A stretch of DNA of 64,000 bases from Flavobacteriaceae bacterium (GCA_030538275.1 JAUNUH010000008.1:62001-126000); one strand, 5' to 3'. Positions 28,471 to 37,539 are shown, numbered from the stretch's first letter. A program made the numbers and translations. Notes: a model not told the origin generated them from the letters alone.

Positions 28471-28546
28471 AATCATATTATTACGAATTTATTCTAATTT
28501 CTTAGACTATAATGAGATGATTAATAATTTTAATTTAAATCAATAA

Positions 28547-28583
28547 AAAAAGGCTTGAAAACCCAAGTTTTCAAGCCTTTGGC
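28547..28583 (-). terminator. Intrinsic terminator after the superoxide dismutase gene
   Basis: Perfect 14-base-pair stem (28549-28562 with 28567-28580) and a four-base loop, followed by a T run on the minus strand. 18 bases past the stop. Confidence 0.9.
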
Positions 28584-28597
28584 AAGAATTTCACTTC

Positions 28598-29200
28598 TTA
28601 TTTGGCATGAGAAAAATTCTTGGCCACTTCATCCCAATTTACTAGGTTCCAAAATGCTGAAACATAATCAGGACGCTTGTTTTGATAATTCAAATAATAA
28701 GCATGTTCCCAAACGTCTAGACCCAAAATAGGCGTGCCGCCGCAACCAATTCCCGGCATTATCGGATTGTCTTGATTGGCAGTAGAACAAACTTCTAGTT
28801 TTCCGTCCTTTACACAAAGCCAAGCCCATCCAGAGCCAAATTGCGTCTTGGCCGCTTCAGAGAATTTTTCTTTGAACGCATCAAATGATCCAAAAGCATC
28901 ATCAATAGCAGCTGCCAAGTCTCCAGACGGCTTTCCACCACCATCTGGACTCATAATTTTCCAGAATAATGAATGATTATAAAAACCCCCACCATTGTTG
29001 CGAACGGCCTTGTTCTCAAATCCTTTTTTCAGAATTTCTTCTATTTCAAGACCCTCTAAATCAGTGCCTTCAATGGCTTTGTTCAGGTTGTCGGTATATC
29101 CTTGGTGGTGTTTTCCATGATGAATTTCCATGGTTTTTGCATCTATATGCGGCTCTAGTGCATCGAATGCGTAAGGTAAATCTGGTAATGTAAATGCCAT
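28598..29200 (-). CDS. sodA: Superoxide dismutase, Mn/Fe family, Mn-like
   Basis: Converts superoxide to oxygen and hydrogen peroxide. The 200-residue protein has the four metal ligands in [17 protein letters not shown], and DVWEHAYY. The residues that usually separate the two metal forms point to manganese: Gly-Gly-Gly before FYNH rather than a Gln there, and a Gln in the NQDNPIMPG loop. Many Bacteroidota enzymes are cambialistic, so metal use in the cell is not certain. No signal peptide, so it is cytoplasmic. Own terminator. Confidence 0.93.
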   Translation of the reverse strand: MAFTLPDLPYAFDALEPHIDAKTMEIHHGKHHQGYTDNLNKAIEGTDLEGLEIEEILKKGFENKAVRNNGGGFYNHSLFWKIMSPDGGGKPSGDLAAAIDDAFGSFDAFKEKFSEAAKTQFGSGWAWLCVKDGKLEVCSTANQDNPIMPGIGCGGTPILGLDVWEHAYYLNYQNKRPDYVSAFWNLVNWDEVAKNFSHAK

Positions 29201-29322
29201 AATTATTTATTTTTAAATTTAAATATGCGTAAAGATAGTACTAATTTTTGTGCCATTTAAAATCTACAAATTAATTCTATCAGTACAATTAATTTTTTTT
29301 AAATTGCAACAAAAGCAATGCC

Positions 29323-30528
29323 ATGAGACCTATAAAATCACCTTTTATCAAAACTTTAATATTTCTTTTTATACTGGCATTGGTAATTACTTCCCAATTG
29401 TATATCACAGGAAATCAGTATATTATAAGAGGCTTTGCCAATACTTATATGAAAGGTAGAACCACTGCAGGAATTTATGATTATACAGATTTTGACAATC
29501 GCATCATTCTCTCGGGACAGGCACAGGCTTGGGATTTGCATTCAAATTATAATCAAATTCCGTTGACAGATTCTTTGCGTTTCAATTTAGAAAAATATAA
29601 ATCAGATGCTTTCATCATCATTCATGATGGAAAATTATTTTATGAAGAATATTGGAATGGGCGAACGGCAGTTGATGTTTCAAATAGTTTTTCTATGGCC
29701 AAAACCTACGTTGCTTTCTTACTGTTCAAGGCTATAGAAAATGGTGATATTCAATCCCTTGAACAGCCGATAACCGATTTTTTGCCACAATTCAAAAATG
29801 ATACTTTTGGTGCTAAATGTAGCGTAGGGGATTTGGCCGCTATGACCAGTGGTTTTGATTGGAAAGAAAATTATTATTTACCCTTAAATCCAACTGCCAA
29901 AGCTTATTTCGGGACCAAAATCAATGATCAAATGCTCAATAGAAAGTTTATAAGCGAGCCTGGAAAGCATTTTGAATATCTCTCTGGCAACACACAATTA
30001 CTAGGAATGGTGATTGAAAAAGCTACAGGTCATAATTTGTCTTATTTACTTTCAGAACAACTTTGGAAACCTCTAGGCATGGAGCATAATGCCTTGTGGT
30101 CGCTAGACGGAAGTGGAGAAACCGAAAAAGCCTATTGTTGCGTGAATGCCACCGCTCTAGATTTTGCCAAAATAGGAAGTTTATTTTTACAAAAAGGAAA
30201 CTGGAAGGGTAGGCAAATTATTGATACTGTGCATATTGATAAAATGACGTTTCCTAATACTGCCGCTTTTGAATCCACTGAAATTCCTGTTTATGGATAC
30301 TCCGTTTGGATGGATTATTCTCAATCACCAGCGTTTTATGCTTTTTTAGGACATTTGGGCCAACGCACGATCATTGTTCCGGAACATCATTTGGTAATTC
30401 TGCGATTAGGGCATAAAAAAGACGAGCGGATTCTTGGGAAACGCCCGTTAGAAAAAACAGCAACCGATGCCTATTATATGGTCGATGAGGTGGTGAAAAT
30501 GCTAGATAAAAACCTGGAAATTAAATAA
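29323..30528 (+). CDS. Serine hydrolase of the beta-lactamase/class C penicillin-binding family
   Basis: A 401-residue protein with an N-terminal membrane anchor (about 11-28) and an extracytoplasmic serine hydrolase domain. The nucleophile motif is SMAKTY (SxxK) near residue 125; a Tyr motif YLSGNT follows near residue 218, and GHLGQRTIIVPEH near 350 takes the place of the third motif. This is the family of esterases, D-aminopeptidases and penicillin-binding protein 4*-like enzymes; the substrate cannot be predicted. It appears to be a single-gene unit. Confidence 0.85.
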   Translation: MRPIKSPFIKTLIFLFILALVITSQLYITGNQYIIRGFANTYMKGRTTAGIYDYTDFDNRIILSGQAQAWDLHSNYNQIPLTDSLRFNLEKYKSDAFIIIHDGKLFYEEYWNGRTAVDVSNSFSMAKTYVAFLLFKAIENGDIQSLEQPITDFLPQFKNDTFGAKCSVGDLAAMTSGFDWKENYYLPLNPTAKAYFGTKINDQMLNRKFISEPGKHFEYLSGNTQLLGMVIEKATGHNLSYLLSEQLWKPLGMEHNALWSLDGSGETEKAYCCVNATALDFAKIGSLFLQKGNWKGRQIIDTVHIDKMTFPNTAAFESTEIPVYGYSVWMDYSQSPAFYAFLGHLGQRTIIVPEHHLVILRLGHKKDERILGKRPLEKTATDAYYMVDEVVKMLDKNLEIK

Positions 30529-30587
30529 ATATAGGCTTTGGATAATTAATTAAACTTGAATTAAATTATTTTAATTAAATTCGTAAT

Positions 30588-31304
30588 ATGTTAAATTCAA
30601 TTAAAGCGGCTAAAATATTATTTTTGGATATAGAAACTGTCCCTATGTATGAATTTTGGGAAGAGTTAGAACCCGAAGTTCAAGAAATGTGGGCGCAGAA
30701 AACACAAAACCGTCGCAAGGAATTGGGCGAAGATCCGGGAATACATTATATCAATAATGCGGGAATTTGGGCTGAATTTGGCAAAATTATATGTATTTCA
30801 GTCGGATTTATTACTAAAAACGATAAAATTCGAATTAAATCATTTTATAGTCACAACGAGAAATCCCTGTTACAGGATTTTGCAGATTTAATGAATAATC
30901 ATTTTTATTCTTCTCAATCCCTTTTGTGTGGGCATAATATCAAGGAGTTTGATGTTCCTTTTATCGCCAGAAGATTATTGATAAATCAAATTGAATTACC
31001 CAATTTATTCAATCTTTTTGGTAAAAAACCGTGGGAAATTCGACATTTGGACACCATGGAATTATGGAAATTCGGTGACTATAAAAATTATACTTCTTTG
31101 GGCCTTTTGGCGCATCTTTTTGGAATCGAAACACCCAAAGACGATATTGATGGTAGTATGGTTTCCAGGGTTTATTACAAAGAAAATAATCTGGAACGTA
31201 TTAGAGCCTATTGTGAAAAAGACGTACTGGCTGTGGCTCAAGTTTTTAGAAAAATGCGGAGGGAGCCACTTTTAGAATTGGATGTTGTAAATGAGGAAAA
31301 TTGA
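30588..31304 (+). CDS. 3'-5' exonuclease of the DEDDy family (PolB-type exonuclease 2)
   Basis: A 238-residue nuclease. The DEDDy residues are visible: LFLDIETVPM (Exo I) near residue 11, GHNIKEFDVPFIARR (Exo II) near 113, and YCEKDVLAV (Exo III, with Tyr four residues before Asp) near 208. It matches the predicted PolB-like 3'-5' exonuclease family widespread in Bacteroidota. A role in DNA repair or RNA trimming is likely but not specified by context. Its end overlaps the next gene by 14 bases. Confidence 0.88.
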   Translation: MLNSIKAAKILFLDIETVPMYEFWEELEPEVQEMWAQKTQNRRKELGEDPGIHYINNAGIWAEFGKIICISVGFITKNDKIRIKSFYSHNEKSLLQDFADLMNNHFYSSQSLLCGHNIKEFDVPFIARRLLINQIELPNLFNLFGKKPWEIRHLDTMELWKFGDYKNYTSLGLLAHLFGIETPKDDIDGSMVSRVYYKENNLERIRAYCEKDVLAVAQVFRKMRREPLLELDVVNEEN

Positions 31305-31788
31305 AGAGTATAAACACCTGGCCAAGGCTGCACAACCCCAGCACAAGCAGTTTTTGAATTTTTTGAAAAAGAAAAAACCCAAAGATTTAGATGTAGTCGC
31401 GCAACAAGCACATAATGAAGTGTTTGAAGAAATTGATTGCCTGAATTGTGCCAATTGTTGCAAAACCACTGGACCGCTTTTTACGGAACGTGATATTGAC
31501 CGAATTTCGGCTAAATTAAAATTAAAACCACATCAATTTATTGCGAAATATCTGCATAAAGACGAAGAAAATGACTGGGTTTTGAACACATTGCCTTGTC
31601 CGTTTTTGGGAATGGATAATTATTGTATGATTTATGATGTACGACCAAAAGCCTGTGCCGAATTTCCGCATACCGATCGACGTAAATTATATCAAATCAA
31701 TCATTTAACCATTAAAAATACCCTCATTTGCCCCGCAGCTTATGAGATTGTAGAAAGATTAAAAAAGCATTATAATCCTATTCCATAG
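31291..31788 (+). CDS. YkgJ family cysteine-cluster protein
   Basis: A 165-residue protein with the cysteine pattern of the family: CLNCANCCK (about 50-58), LPCPFLGMDNYCMIYDVRP (about 99-117), KACAEFP and ICPAA. These eight or so cysteines probably bind zinc or an iron-sulfur cluster. The function of the family is not established. Its start lies inside the upstream exonuclease gene (14-base overlap), and its 3' end overlaps the convergent PLP decarboxylase gene by 11 bases. Confidence 0.88.
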   Translation: MRKIEEYKHLAKAAQPQHKQFLNFLKKKKPKDLDVVAQQAHNEVFEEIDCLNCANCCKTTGPLFTERDIDRISAKLKLKPHQFIAKYLHKDEENDWVLNTLPCPFLGMDNYCMIYDVRPKACAEFPHTDRRKLYQINHLTIKNTLICPAAYEIVERLKKHYNPIP

Positions 31789-33178
31789 TTGCTAAAATAG
31801 CATCAATATCATCTGGTGTAGTATCGGGATTGATAAAGCAAAATCGGGCACATGTTTCAAAAGAACCATCTTTTTTACGCCATTTGGTAGGTGTGACCAA
31901 TGCAAAGCCTTCTTTATGATTTTTATAGGTCCATTGACGGTAATCTTCTGGTTCCCAATTTTTTCTACGAAACAAAACGCAGCTCAGACTAGGCTCGCGC
32001 ACCAATTCCAATTTTTCATTTCGCGAAATTTTGGTACCTGCAATTTGTGCGAGTTCGATACCGCGTTCCACCGCTTTTTTATATTTTTCGGTTCCGTGCA
32101 TGGCCAGTGAAAACCACAGCGGCAGACCACGAACACGGCGCGTGAGCTGTATTTGATAATCAGAAGGGTTGAATCCATCTGCACCTTTGTCCTTGAAAAT
32201 TTCAAGATACGAACCTTCTTGTGTATGCGCCTGTTTGGCCAACTCTGGATTTTTGTAAATCACGGCACCACAATCGTAGGGTGAAAATAGCCATTTATGC
32301 GGGTCAATGGTCACACTGTCTGCTCTTTCGATTCCGTTGAACAAATGTCGTGCAGTATCCGTGGCCAAGGCACCTCCACCATAAGCTGCATCGATATGAA
32401 ACCAAATTTTCTGCTCTGCACATACCTGCGCAATGCCTGCCAAATCGTCTATAATCCCGGCATTGGTAGTTCCGCCGGTGGCAACAATGGCAAATAATCG
32501 ACTACGGGTTTCAGGCTGCATTTTAGATAGTGTTTTCCTCAAATCTGCCTCAGTCAAACTTTCTTCGGTATCTATCAGCATGATTTCGGCATCTGTCACC
32601 TGTGCCATGGCTTTTATAGAAGAATGTGCACCAATAGATGTGAGAACGAGTCCTTTTTTATTTTGATTTTGCGGATTGTGTTTACGCCAATTTTCACGTG
32701 CTGTTACGATGGCCGAAAGGTTGGCAGTAGTGCCACCACTGGTAAATACACCAAAAGCGCCATTGGGCATGCCCGTAAGTGATACGAGCCATTGCATGGC
32801 TTGGTTTTCGGCAAAAATTCCGCCGGCACCTTCCATCCAATAGGCGCCATGAATTGAAGAAGCCGAAGCCACCAAATCAAACATGATGGCGGCACGTGAA
32901 GGTGCTGCCGGTACAAAGGCCAAATGACGAGGATGGTCAATGGCTGTGCTTGCCGGTGCCAGAATTTCTTTCCAAATATTCAGCGCTTTTTCACCACCAA
33001 TTCCCTCCTTTGTTATGGTTTTACCTACCATGGCAGCCAAGTCTTCTTCTGATTTGAAATATCCCAACTTTGGGTTTTTTTCTGTGATTCGGCTAATCAC
33101 ATATTTCATGATATCCAGCGTCATTTCGATGAGATTGATATCGATTTCGTGAAGGCTGTTTTGAGAATTTTGCGTCAT
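31778..33178 (-). CDS. Pyridoxal-dependent decarboxylase (group II, aromatic-amino-acid/glutamate type)
   Basis: A 466-residue PLP enzyme. Marks are VFTSGGTTANLSAIVTAREN, the PLP-stacking/His region WFHIDAAYGGGALA, and the PLP-lysine in TIDPHKWLFSPYDCG near residue 300. It belongs to the group II decarboxylases (glutamate, tyrosine, DOPA, 2,4-diaminobutyrate). The substrate cannot be named from sequence. A TACATTTG promoter box precedes it and there is no linked transporter, so an acid-resistance amino-acid system is not indicated. Confidence 0.9.
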   Translation of the reverse strand: MTQNSQNSLHEIDINLIEMTLDIMKYVISRITEKNPKLGYFKSEEDLAAMVGKTITKEGIGGEKALNIWKEILAPASTAIDHPRHLAFVPAAPSRAAIMFDLVASASSIHGAYWMEGAGGIFAENQAMQWLVSLTGMPNGAFGVFTSGGTTANLSAIVTARENWRKHNPQNQNKKGLVLTSIGAHSSIKAMAQVTDAEIMLIDTEESLTEADLRKTLSKMQPETRSRLFAIVATGGTTNAGIIDDLAGIAQVCAEQKIWFHIDAAYGGGALATDTARHLFNGIERADSVTIDPHKWLFSPYDCGAVIYKNPELAKQAHTQEGSYLEIFKDKGADGFNPSDYQIQLTRRVRGLPLWFSLAMHGTEKYKKAVERGIELAQIAGTKISRNEKLELVREPSLSCVLFRRKNWEPEDYRQWTYKNHKEGFALVTPTKWRKKDGSFETCARFCFINPDTTPDDIDAILATME

Positions 33179-33196
33179 GGCTTACATTTAAAAGTT

Positions 33197-33204
33197 CAAA
33201 TGTA
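33197..33204 (-). promoter_or_regulatory. -7 promoter box TACATTTG for the PLP decarboxylase gene
   Basis: Perfect TAnnTTTG on the minus strand, 18 bases before the start codon. Confidence 0.5.
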
Positions 33205-33245
33205 GGAATAGATATAGGATTTTAAAGAATAGAATATAGGATGAT

Positions 33246-34553
33246 TTAGTTTAACCAAGCATGGATTCGATCCAGAATGATTTGGGTTGAAGGTAGTTGT
33301 TGATTAAAGATAATAGCTGATTTTTCTTTAATTTGAGCGCGTTGGGATTTATTATGAATTAAATTATGAATTATAGTAGAAAATTCATTTTCATTTGTAA
33401 TAGGAAAAATAATTCCTTCATTTTTTAACATTTTTACTTCATTGAATTTTTGAAAATTCGGACCGATGATGACAGGAATTCCAAAAACGGCAGGTTCCAA
33501 AGTATTATGCACACCTGATTTGTTGAATCCACCGCCCACATAGGCGATGTCTGCCGAGGCGTAAATTTGGGAAAGAAATCCGATAGCGTCAATGATGAGG
33601 ATTTGAGAGTTATGAGTTATGAGTTCAGAGTTCAGAGTTGTGCGTTCATCGAGCGGAGTCGAGATGCCGTCATTCATCAATAGACTTTTATTTTCCGAAA
33701 AAATCAAACATTTATCTTGCAGCGCATTCTTAAGTCGTTGAATATTTTCAGGTTTAATTTCATGCGGAACGATAACTACTTTCCAGTTTTCGGGCAATTT
33801 TTCATGGATAAATTTCACCCATAAATCCTCATCATCTTTCCAAGAGCTTCCTACTACGATTAATGGATGATTTCCTTTAAAATTTTCAATCCAATCTAAT
33901 TTTTCGGTCTTGGCAGCAATACTTTTTACACGGTCAAAACGGGTATCACCTGCAATAGTAACTTGATGAATATCAATTTTTTGTAATAAATTTTGAGAAA
34001 TTTCATCCTGAACAAAAAAATGCGTAATGTATTGTTTTAATTTGGAAGCCAACCAATTCCCCCAAGGTTTAAAATAAATTTGATTTTCCCTGAAAATAGC
34101 TGAAATCACGACGATTTTTGTTCCAATGGCATTTTGAAATTTTAAATGATTGTACCAATAATCATATTTGACCAAAATCCAAATTTCGGGTTGAAGGATT
34201 TGTGCTAATTTTTTAGCGTTTTTGGCTGAATCAAACGGCAGATAAAAAACTACATCGGCCAGGGCATAATTTTTTCTGATTTCATAGCCTGAAGGCGAAA
34301 AAAAGGACAAAGCCAATTTATGTTGTGGATATTTTTGTTTTAAAGCTTCAAACACCGGACGCCCCTGTTCAAATTCGCCCAGGGAGCTACAATGCATCCA
34401 AATCCATTTTTCGTCGGGATTAATTTTTTGTTTTAAATTTTCCTCCCAATTTCTCCTTCCATCCACCGCCAATTTCGCTTTTGGATTGAAAAAAGCCGCC
34501 AATCGAAATGCGATTTGATAAAGTTGAATGAAGAAATTGTAGAGGAATTGCAT
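33246..34553 (-). CDS. waaA: 3-deoxy-D-manno-octulosonic acid (Kdo) transferase
   Basis: WaaA (KdtA) transfers Kdo from CMP-Kdo to lipid A precursor on the inner face of the inner membrane. The 435-residue protein has the membrane-associating N-terminus, the catalytic Glu in SSLGEFEQGRP near residue 60, WILVKYDYWYNHL, VAGDTRFDRV-type sequence near 225 (IAGDTRFDRV) and, in the C-terminal Rossmann domain, DIAYVGGGFNKSGVHN and GPNFQKFNEV. Residues about 295-318 look foreign: they are encoded by a short intergenic-type repeat inserted in frame (see repeat entry). The reading frame is intact, so the protein may still work. Confidence 0.93.
   Translation of the reverse strand: MQFLYNFFIQLYQIAFRLAAFFNPKAKLAVDGRRNWEENLKQKINPDEKWIWMHCSSLGEFEQGRPVFEALKQKYPQHKLALSFFSPSGYEIRKNYALADVVFYLPFDSAKNAKKLAQILQPEIWILVKYDYWYNHLKFQNAIGTKIVVISAIFRENQIYFKPWGNWLASKLKQYITHFFVQDEISQNLLQKIDIHQVTIAGDTRFDRVKSIAAKTEKLDWIENFKGNHPLIVVGSSWKDDEDLWVKFIHEKLPENWKVVIVPHEIKPENIQRLKNALQDKCLIFSENKSLLMNDGISTPLDERTTLNSELITHNSQILIIDAIGFLSQIYASADIAYVGGGFNKSGVHNTLEPAVFGIPVIIGPNFQKFNEVKMLKNEGIIFPITNENEFSTIIHNLIHNKSQRAQIKEKSAIIFNQQLPSTQIILDRIHAWLN
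33598..33669 (+). repeat. Intergenic-type repeat inserted in frame within waaA
   Basis: Five tandem heptads GAGTTNN (33607-33641) followed by GCGTTCATCGAGCGGAGTCG and GAGATGCC. The heptad tract and the CATCGAGCGGAGTCGAGATG block are of the kind seen between genes in many flavobacteria, from general memory. Here they lie inside the waaA coding sequence over about 24 codons, without breaking the frame. Confidence 0.55.
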
Positions 34554-34556
34554 GGG

Positions 34557-34970
34557 TTATTTAATCTGATCCAGTTCAAAAAATTCTCCTTTCATGGTGC
34601 TCAAGGCAAAAGCTGCTGCAGATGCGGCAAAAACTGAATAATCTAAAGGTGTTTTAAATCCGAACGCCACGAGCATCGTTAGACCAAAAATCAACAATAA
34701 AATGCCGCTTAATTGGGCAAATAATTTTGTTTTCAACCCTAAAAGTAAGCAAATTCCAAAAATAATTTCCAGAATAGTTGCCGTCCAACCCATAAATGGT
34801 ATTACCGCAGCCGGCGCCCAAGGCATCATGCTTTGGGTATATTGTAAAAAGGCATTCATATTTCCCCAAACCGAAATTTCGGCAGGATAAAGTCCCAGAC
34901 GGTCGGCTACGGCGGATAAAAATCCCGCCGACAAAGCGATGCGCAAGAATAATTGGATGAATTTATTCAT
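34557..34970 (-). CDS. DoxX family membrane protein
   Basis: A 137-residue protein with four membrane helices (about 5-25, 49-72, 76-96, 105-125). It starts with FIQLFLRIALSAGFLSAVAD, has the DoxX-type segment ATILEIIFGICLLLGL, and fits the DoxX/DUF4870-like group in length and topology. Family members are often linked to redox or thiosulfate metabolism, but many are of unknown function. The stop is three bases before the waaA start codon, so the two genes are probably co-transcribed. Confidence 0.85.
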   Translation of the reverse strand: MNKFIQLFLRIALSAGFLSAVADRLGLYPAEISVWGNMNAFLQYTQSMMPWAPAAVIPFMGWTATILEIIFGICLLLGLKTKLFAQLSGILLLIFGLTMLVAFGFKTPLDYSVFAASAAAFALSTMKGEFFELDQIK

Positions 34971-35056
34971 AAATTGAACAAAAATAGGAATTTCATAAAT
35001 TATTCTACCCGAATTTTATGCTTTTATACCTAAATTTACCCCACAAAAAGCAACGT

Positions 35057-36184
35057 ATGCAAAAAATTCAAATGGTGGATTTGTTTCACCAATATCAACA
35101 CATTCAATCTGAAATTGATAAAAAATTAATTGAAGTCGTTCAGTCATCGGCTTTTATTAATGGACCTGAAGTGAAATCTTTTCAATCTGAATTAGAAGAT
35201 TATCTGGATGTTAAGCACGTTATTCCTTGTGCCAATGGTACAGATGCTTTGCAGATCGCGCTCATGGCACTGGATTTACAGCCGGGTGATGAGGTGATTA
35301 CAGCTAATTTTACTTTTGCTGCAACCGTAGAAGTGATTGATTTATTAAAACTTAAATCGGTTTTGGTGGATGTAAATCCCGATGATTTTACCATTGATAC
35401 ACAAGCCATTGAAAATGCGATAACCGATAAAACTAAAGCTATAATTCCGGTACATTTATTCGGACAATGTGCCAATATGGACACGATTATGGACATTGCA
35501 GTTAGGCATAATTTATATGTTGTAGAAGATACGGCACAAGCAATCGGTTCTGATTTTACTTTTGCAGATGGAACAGTAAGGAAAGCAGGAACCATGGGCC
35601 ACATCGGAACTACGTCGTTTTTTCCTTCCAAAAATTTGGGATGCTATGGCGATGGCGGTGCGATTTTTACCAATGATGATGATTTGGCATACCGCATGCG
35701 TGGAATCGTGAATCATGGAATGTACGAACGCTATTATCACGACGAAGTTGGCGTGAATTCACGATTAGACAGCCTTCAGGCAGCGGTTTTGCGCATTAAA
35801 CTTCCGCATTTGAATGATTATAATGCTAAAAGACGTACCGCAGCGAATTTTTATGATACCGCTTTCAAAAATCATCCAAAAATTCAAACGCCTTTCAGAA
35901 GAGAAGATTCCAAACATGTTTTTCATCAATACACCTTGAAAGTTGCCGAAAAACGAAACGAATTGCAGCAGTTTTTGAGTGAAAAAGGAATTCCGGCTAT
36001 GATCTATTATCCGGTGCCTTTACACAAACAAAAAGCCTATGACCATGGTGAATACCGCGACGAACAGTTTCCGGTGACGATGGAATTAATCGATCAGGTG
36101 ATTTCGCTGCCAATGCACACCGAGCTCACGGACGAACAATTACATTATATAACCGAAAGCATTAAAGAATTTTATCATGACTAA
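35057..36184 (+). CDS. DegT/DnrJ/EryC1/StrS family sugar aminotransferase
   Basis: A PLP-dependent aminotransferase of 375 residues acting on nucleotide-linked keto sugars. Visible are CANGTDALQIALMALD near residue 50, the PLP-binding VEDTAQAIG, the lysine segment SFFPSKNLGCYGDGG near residue 190, and GVNSRLDSLQAAVLR near 230. The start at 35057 gives MQKIQMVDLFHQYQ, the usual N-terminus; an upstream ATG at 35018 has no support. It overlaps galE by eight bases. Together with galE and waaA this suggests a surface polysaccharide or lipopolysaccharide sugar pathway; the sugar is not determined. Confidence 0.92.
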   Translation: MQKIQMVDLFHQYQHIQSEIDKKLIEVVQSSAFINGPEVKSFQSELEDYLDVKHVIPCANGTDALQIALMALDLQPGDEVITANFTFAATVEVIDLLKLKSVLVDVNPDDFTIDTQAIENAITDKTKAIIPVHLFGQCANMDTIMDIAVRHNLYVVEDTAQAIGSDFTFADGTVRKAGTMGHIGTTSFFPSKNLGCYGDGGAIFTNDDDLAYRMRGIVNHGMYERYYHDEVGVNSRLDSLQAAVLRIKLPHLNDYNAKRRTAANFYDTAFKNHPKIQTPFRREDSKHVFHQYTLKVAEKRNELQQFLSEKGIPAMIYYPVPLHKQKAYDHGEYRDEQFPVTMELIDQVISLPMHTELTDEQLHYITESIKEFYHD

Positions 36185-37184
36185 CATATTGGTTACCGGC
36201 GGATTAGGTTATATTGGCTCACATACCGTCGTTGAACTGCAAAAAGAAGGATTTGATGTAGTAATCATTGATGATTTGTCCAATTCAGAAGCATTTGTTT
36301 TGGACAGAATTTCCCAAATTACAGGAATTGCGCCTGATTTTCACCAATTTGATTTGAAAGATAAGCAAAAAACCGCTCAATTTTTTCAAGAAAATAAAAT
36401 TGATGGAATTATTCATTTCGCAGCCTCCAAAGCCGTGGGTGAAAGCATGGAAAAACCCTTAATGTATTACCGTAACAATATTGTGGGTTTGTTGAATTTG
36501 TTGGAAGCTGCAAAGGAAAACCAGGTCGATAATTTTATATTCAGCTCATCTTGTACGGTTTACGGACAGGCCGACAAATTACCGATTGACGAATCAGCGC
36601 CCATCAAAAAAGCGGAAAGTTCATACGGAAAAACCAAACAAATGGGCGAGGAGATTTTGGAAGATTTTTCGGCGGCATTTGATAAAAAGGTGATTGCACT
36701 GCGTTATTTCAACCCTATTGGCGCGCATGAATCGGCTTTGATTGGCGAATTACCCAAAGGAGTTCCCAATAATTTAATTCCGTTTGTTACGCAGACCGCT
36801 GCCGGAATACGTGAATGTTTGTCGGTTTTTGGTGACGATTATCCCACGCGTGATGGTACTGCGATTCGCGATTATATCTATGTAGTGGATTTGGCTCAGG
36901 CACATGTTAAAGGTTTGAAACGATTAATTTCGGGTGAAAATACATCGAATTATGAGATTTTCAATTTAGGAACCGGTACAGGTTCAACGGTTTTGGAAGT
37001 TGTAAATGCGTTTGAAGCGGCGAATAATGTAAAATTAAATTTTAAAATTGTAGGTCGGAGAGCGGGCGATATCACGGCTGCCTACGCCGATAACAGCAAA
37101 GCAGAAAACGAATTGGGCTGGAAACCCGAAACACCCTTGGAATATGCATTGAAGACGGCCTGGGAATGGCAGAAGACTTTGTAA
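36177..37184 (+). CDS. galE: UDP-glucose 4-epimerase
   Basis: GalE interconverts UDP-glucose and UDP-galactose. The 335-residue short-chain dehydrogenase starts with ILVTGGLGYIGSHTVVEL (NAD-binding), has IHFAASKAVGES near residue 80, SSSCTVYG with the catalytic Ser, SSYGKTKQMGEEIL carrying the Tyr-x3-Lys pair near 150, and ALRYFNPIGAHESALIGELP. These are the true GalE marks rather than those of other sugar epimerases, and the length fits. It overlaps the aminotransferase start-to-stop by eight bases, which indicates translational coupling. A strong terminator follows. Confidence 0.96.
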   Translation: MTNILVTGGLGYIGSHTVVELQKEGFDVVIIDDLSNSEAFVLDRISQITGIAPDFHQFDLKDKQKTAQFFQENKIDGIIHFAASKAVGESMEKPLMYYRNNIVGLLNLLEAAKENQVDNFIFSSSCTVYGQADKLPIDESAPIKKAESSYGKTKQMGEEILEDFSAAFDKKVIALRYFNPIGAHESALIGELPKGVPNNLIPFVTQTAAGIRECLSVFGDDYPTRDGTAIRDYIYVVDLAQAHVKGLKRLISGENTSNYEIFNLGTGTGSTVLEVVNAFEAANNVKLNFKIVGRRAGDITAAYADNSKAENELGWKPETPLEYALKTAWEWQKTL

Positions 37185-37207
37185 ATTTATTCGACTAAAC
37201 GATTTCA

Positions 37208-37247
37208 GACTTCAGAGGTTATAAATACAACTCTGAAGTCTTTTTTT
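37208..37247 (+). terminator. Intrinsic terminator after galE
   Basis: Perfect 10-base-pair stem GACTTCAGAG/CTCTGAAGTC (37208-37217 with 37231-37240) followed by seven T. 23 bases past the galE stop. Confidence 0.88.
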
Positions 37248-37387
37248 GGACAAAAATGTAAAGTAATTTCCCACAAAGTGTGTAAGTCGCCTTCCCAATC
37301 GCAGCAATACTATCCTTGCTTTCTCTTTTTTTCTGCAATATCAATTTAACATTAGGTAACTCACAATATAGCCACTCTTTAAAAAAC

Positions 37388-37422
37388 AAAAACCTCATAA
37401 TCAATTGATTATGAGGTTTTTT
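37388..37422 (-). terminator. Terminator after tRNA-Leu
   Basis: A perfect 17-base-pair palindrome (37388-37404 with 37405-37421) directly adjoining the 3' end of the tRNA, ending in a T run on the minus strand. It is a rare loop-less palindrome in DNA but would form a hairpin in RNA. Confidence 0.8.
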
Positions 37423-37424
37423 AG

Positions 37425-37508
37425 TACCCGAGGCCGGAATCGAACCGGCACGTTCTCGCGAACACAGGATTTTGAATCCAGCGCGTCTACCAGTTCCGCC
37501 ACTCGGGC
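37425..37508 (-). tRNA. tRNA-Leu (anticodon CAA)
   Basis: An 84-base tRNA with all arms: acceptor GCCCGAG/CTCGGGT (G1-U72 wobble), D-arm GGCGGAACTGGTAGACGC, anticodon loop TTCAAAA giving CAA (reads UUG), a long variable arm with stem GTTC/GAAC typical of class II tRNAs, and T-arm GCCGGTTCGATTCCGGC. The 3' CCA is not encoded. One pair in the anticodon stem (positions 28-42) is U-U. The terminator follows at once, so it is probably transcribed alone. Confidence 0.93.
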
Positions 37509-37539
37509 ATATTGGTACTTTTTTATATTTCAATGGACT

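Larger units (their letters stand above)
28258..28597. other. Intergenic stretch of about 340 bases with a GC-rich palindromic patch
   Basis: Apart from the terminator at its right end, this gap holds no gene I can support. Most of it is AT-rich. Between about 28395 and 28470 there is an unusually GC-rich patch with short inverted segments (CCCGCTACGGG; TCGG-6-CCGA; CCC-9-GGG). On the minus strand one frame is open for about 34 codons across it, without a start codon. The patch resembles an intergenic REP-like repeat more than a gene. Confidence 0.45.

Noticed and set aside
31778..33178. Possible glutamate-dependent acid-resistance system
   Set aside because: No antiporter gene is linked and the decarboxylase substrate cannot be fixed from sequence.
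35200..35631. 143-codon minus-strand frame
   Set aside because: Antisense shadow of the sugar aminotransferase gene.
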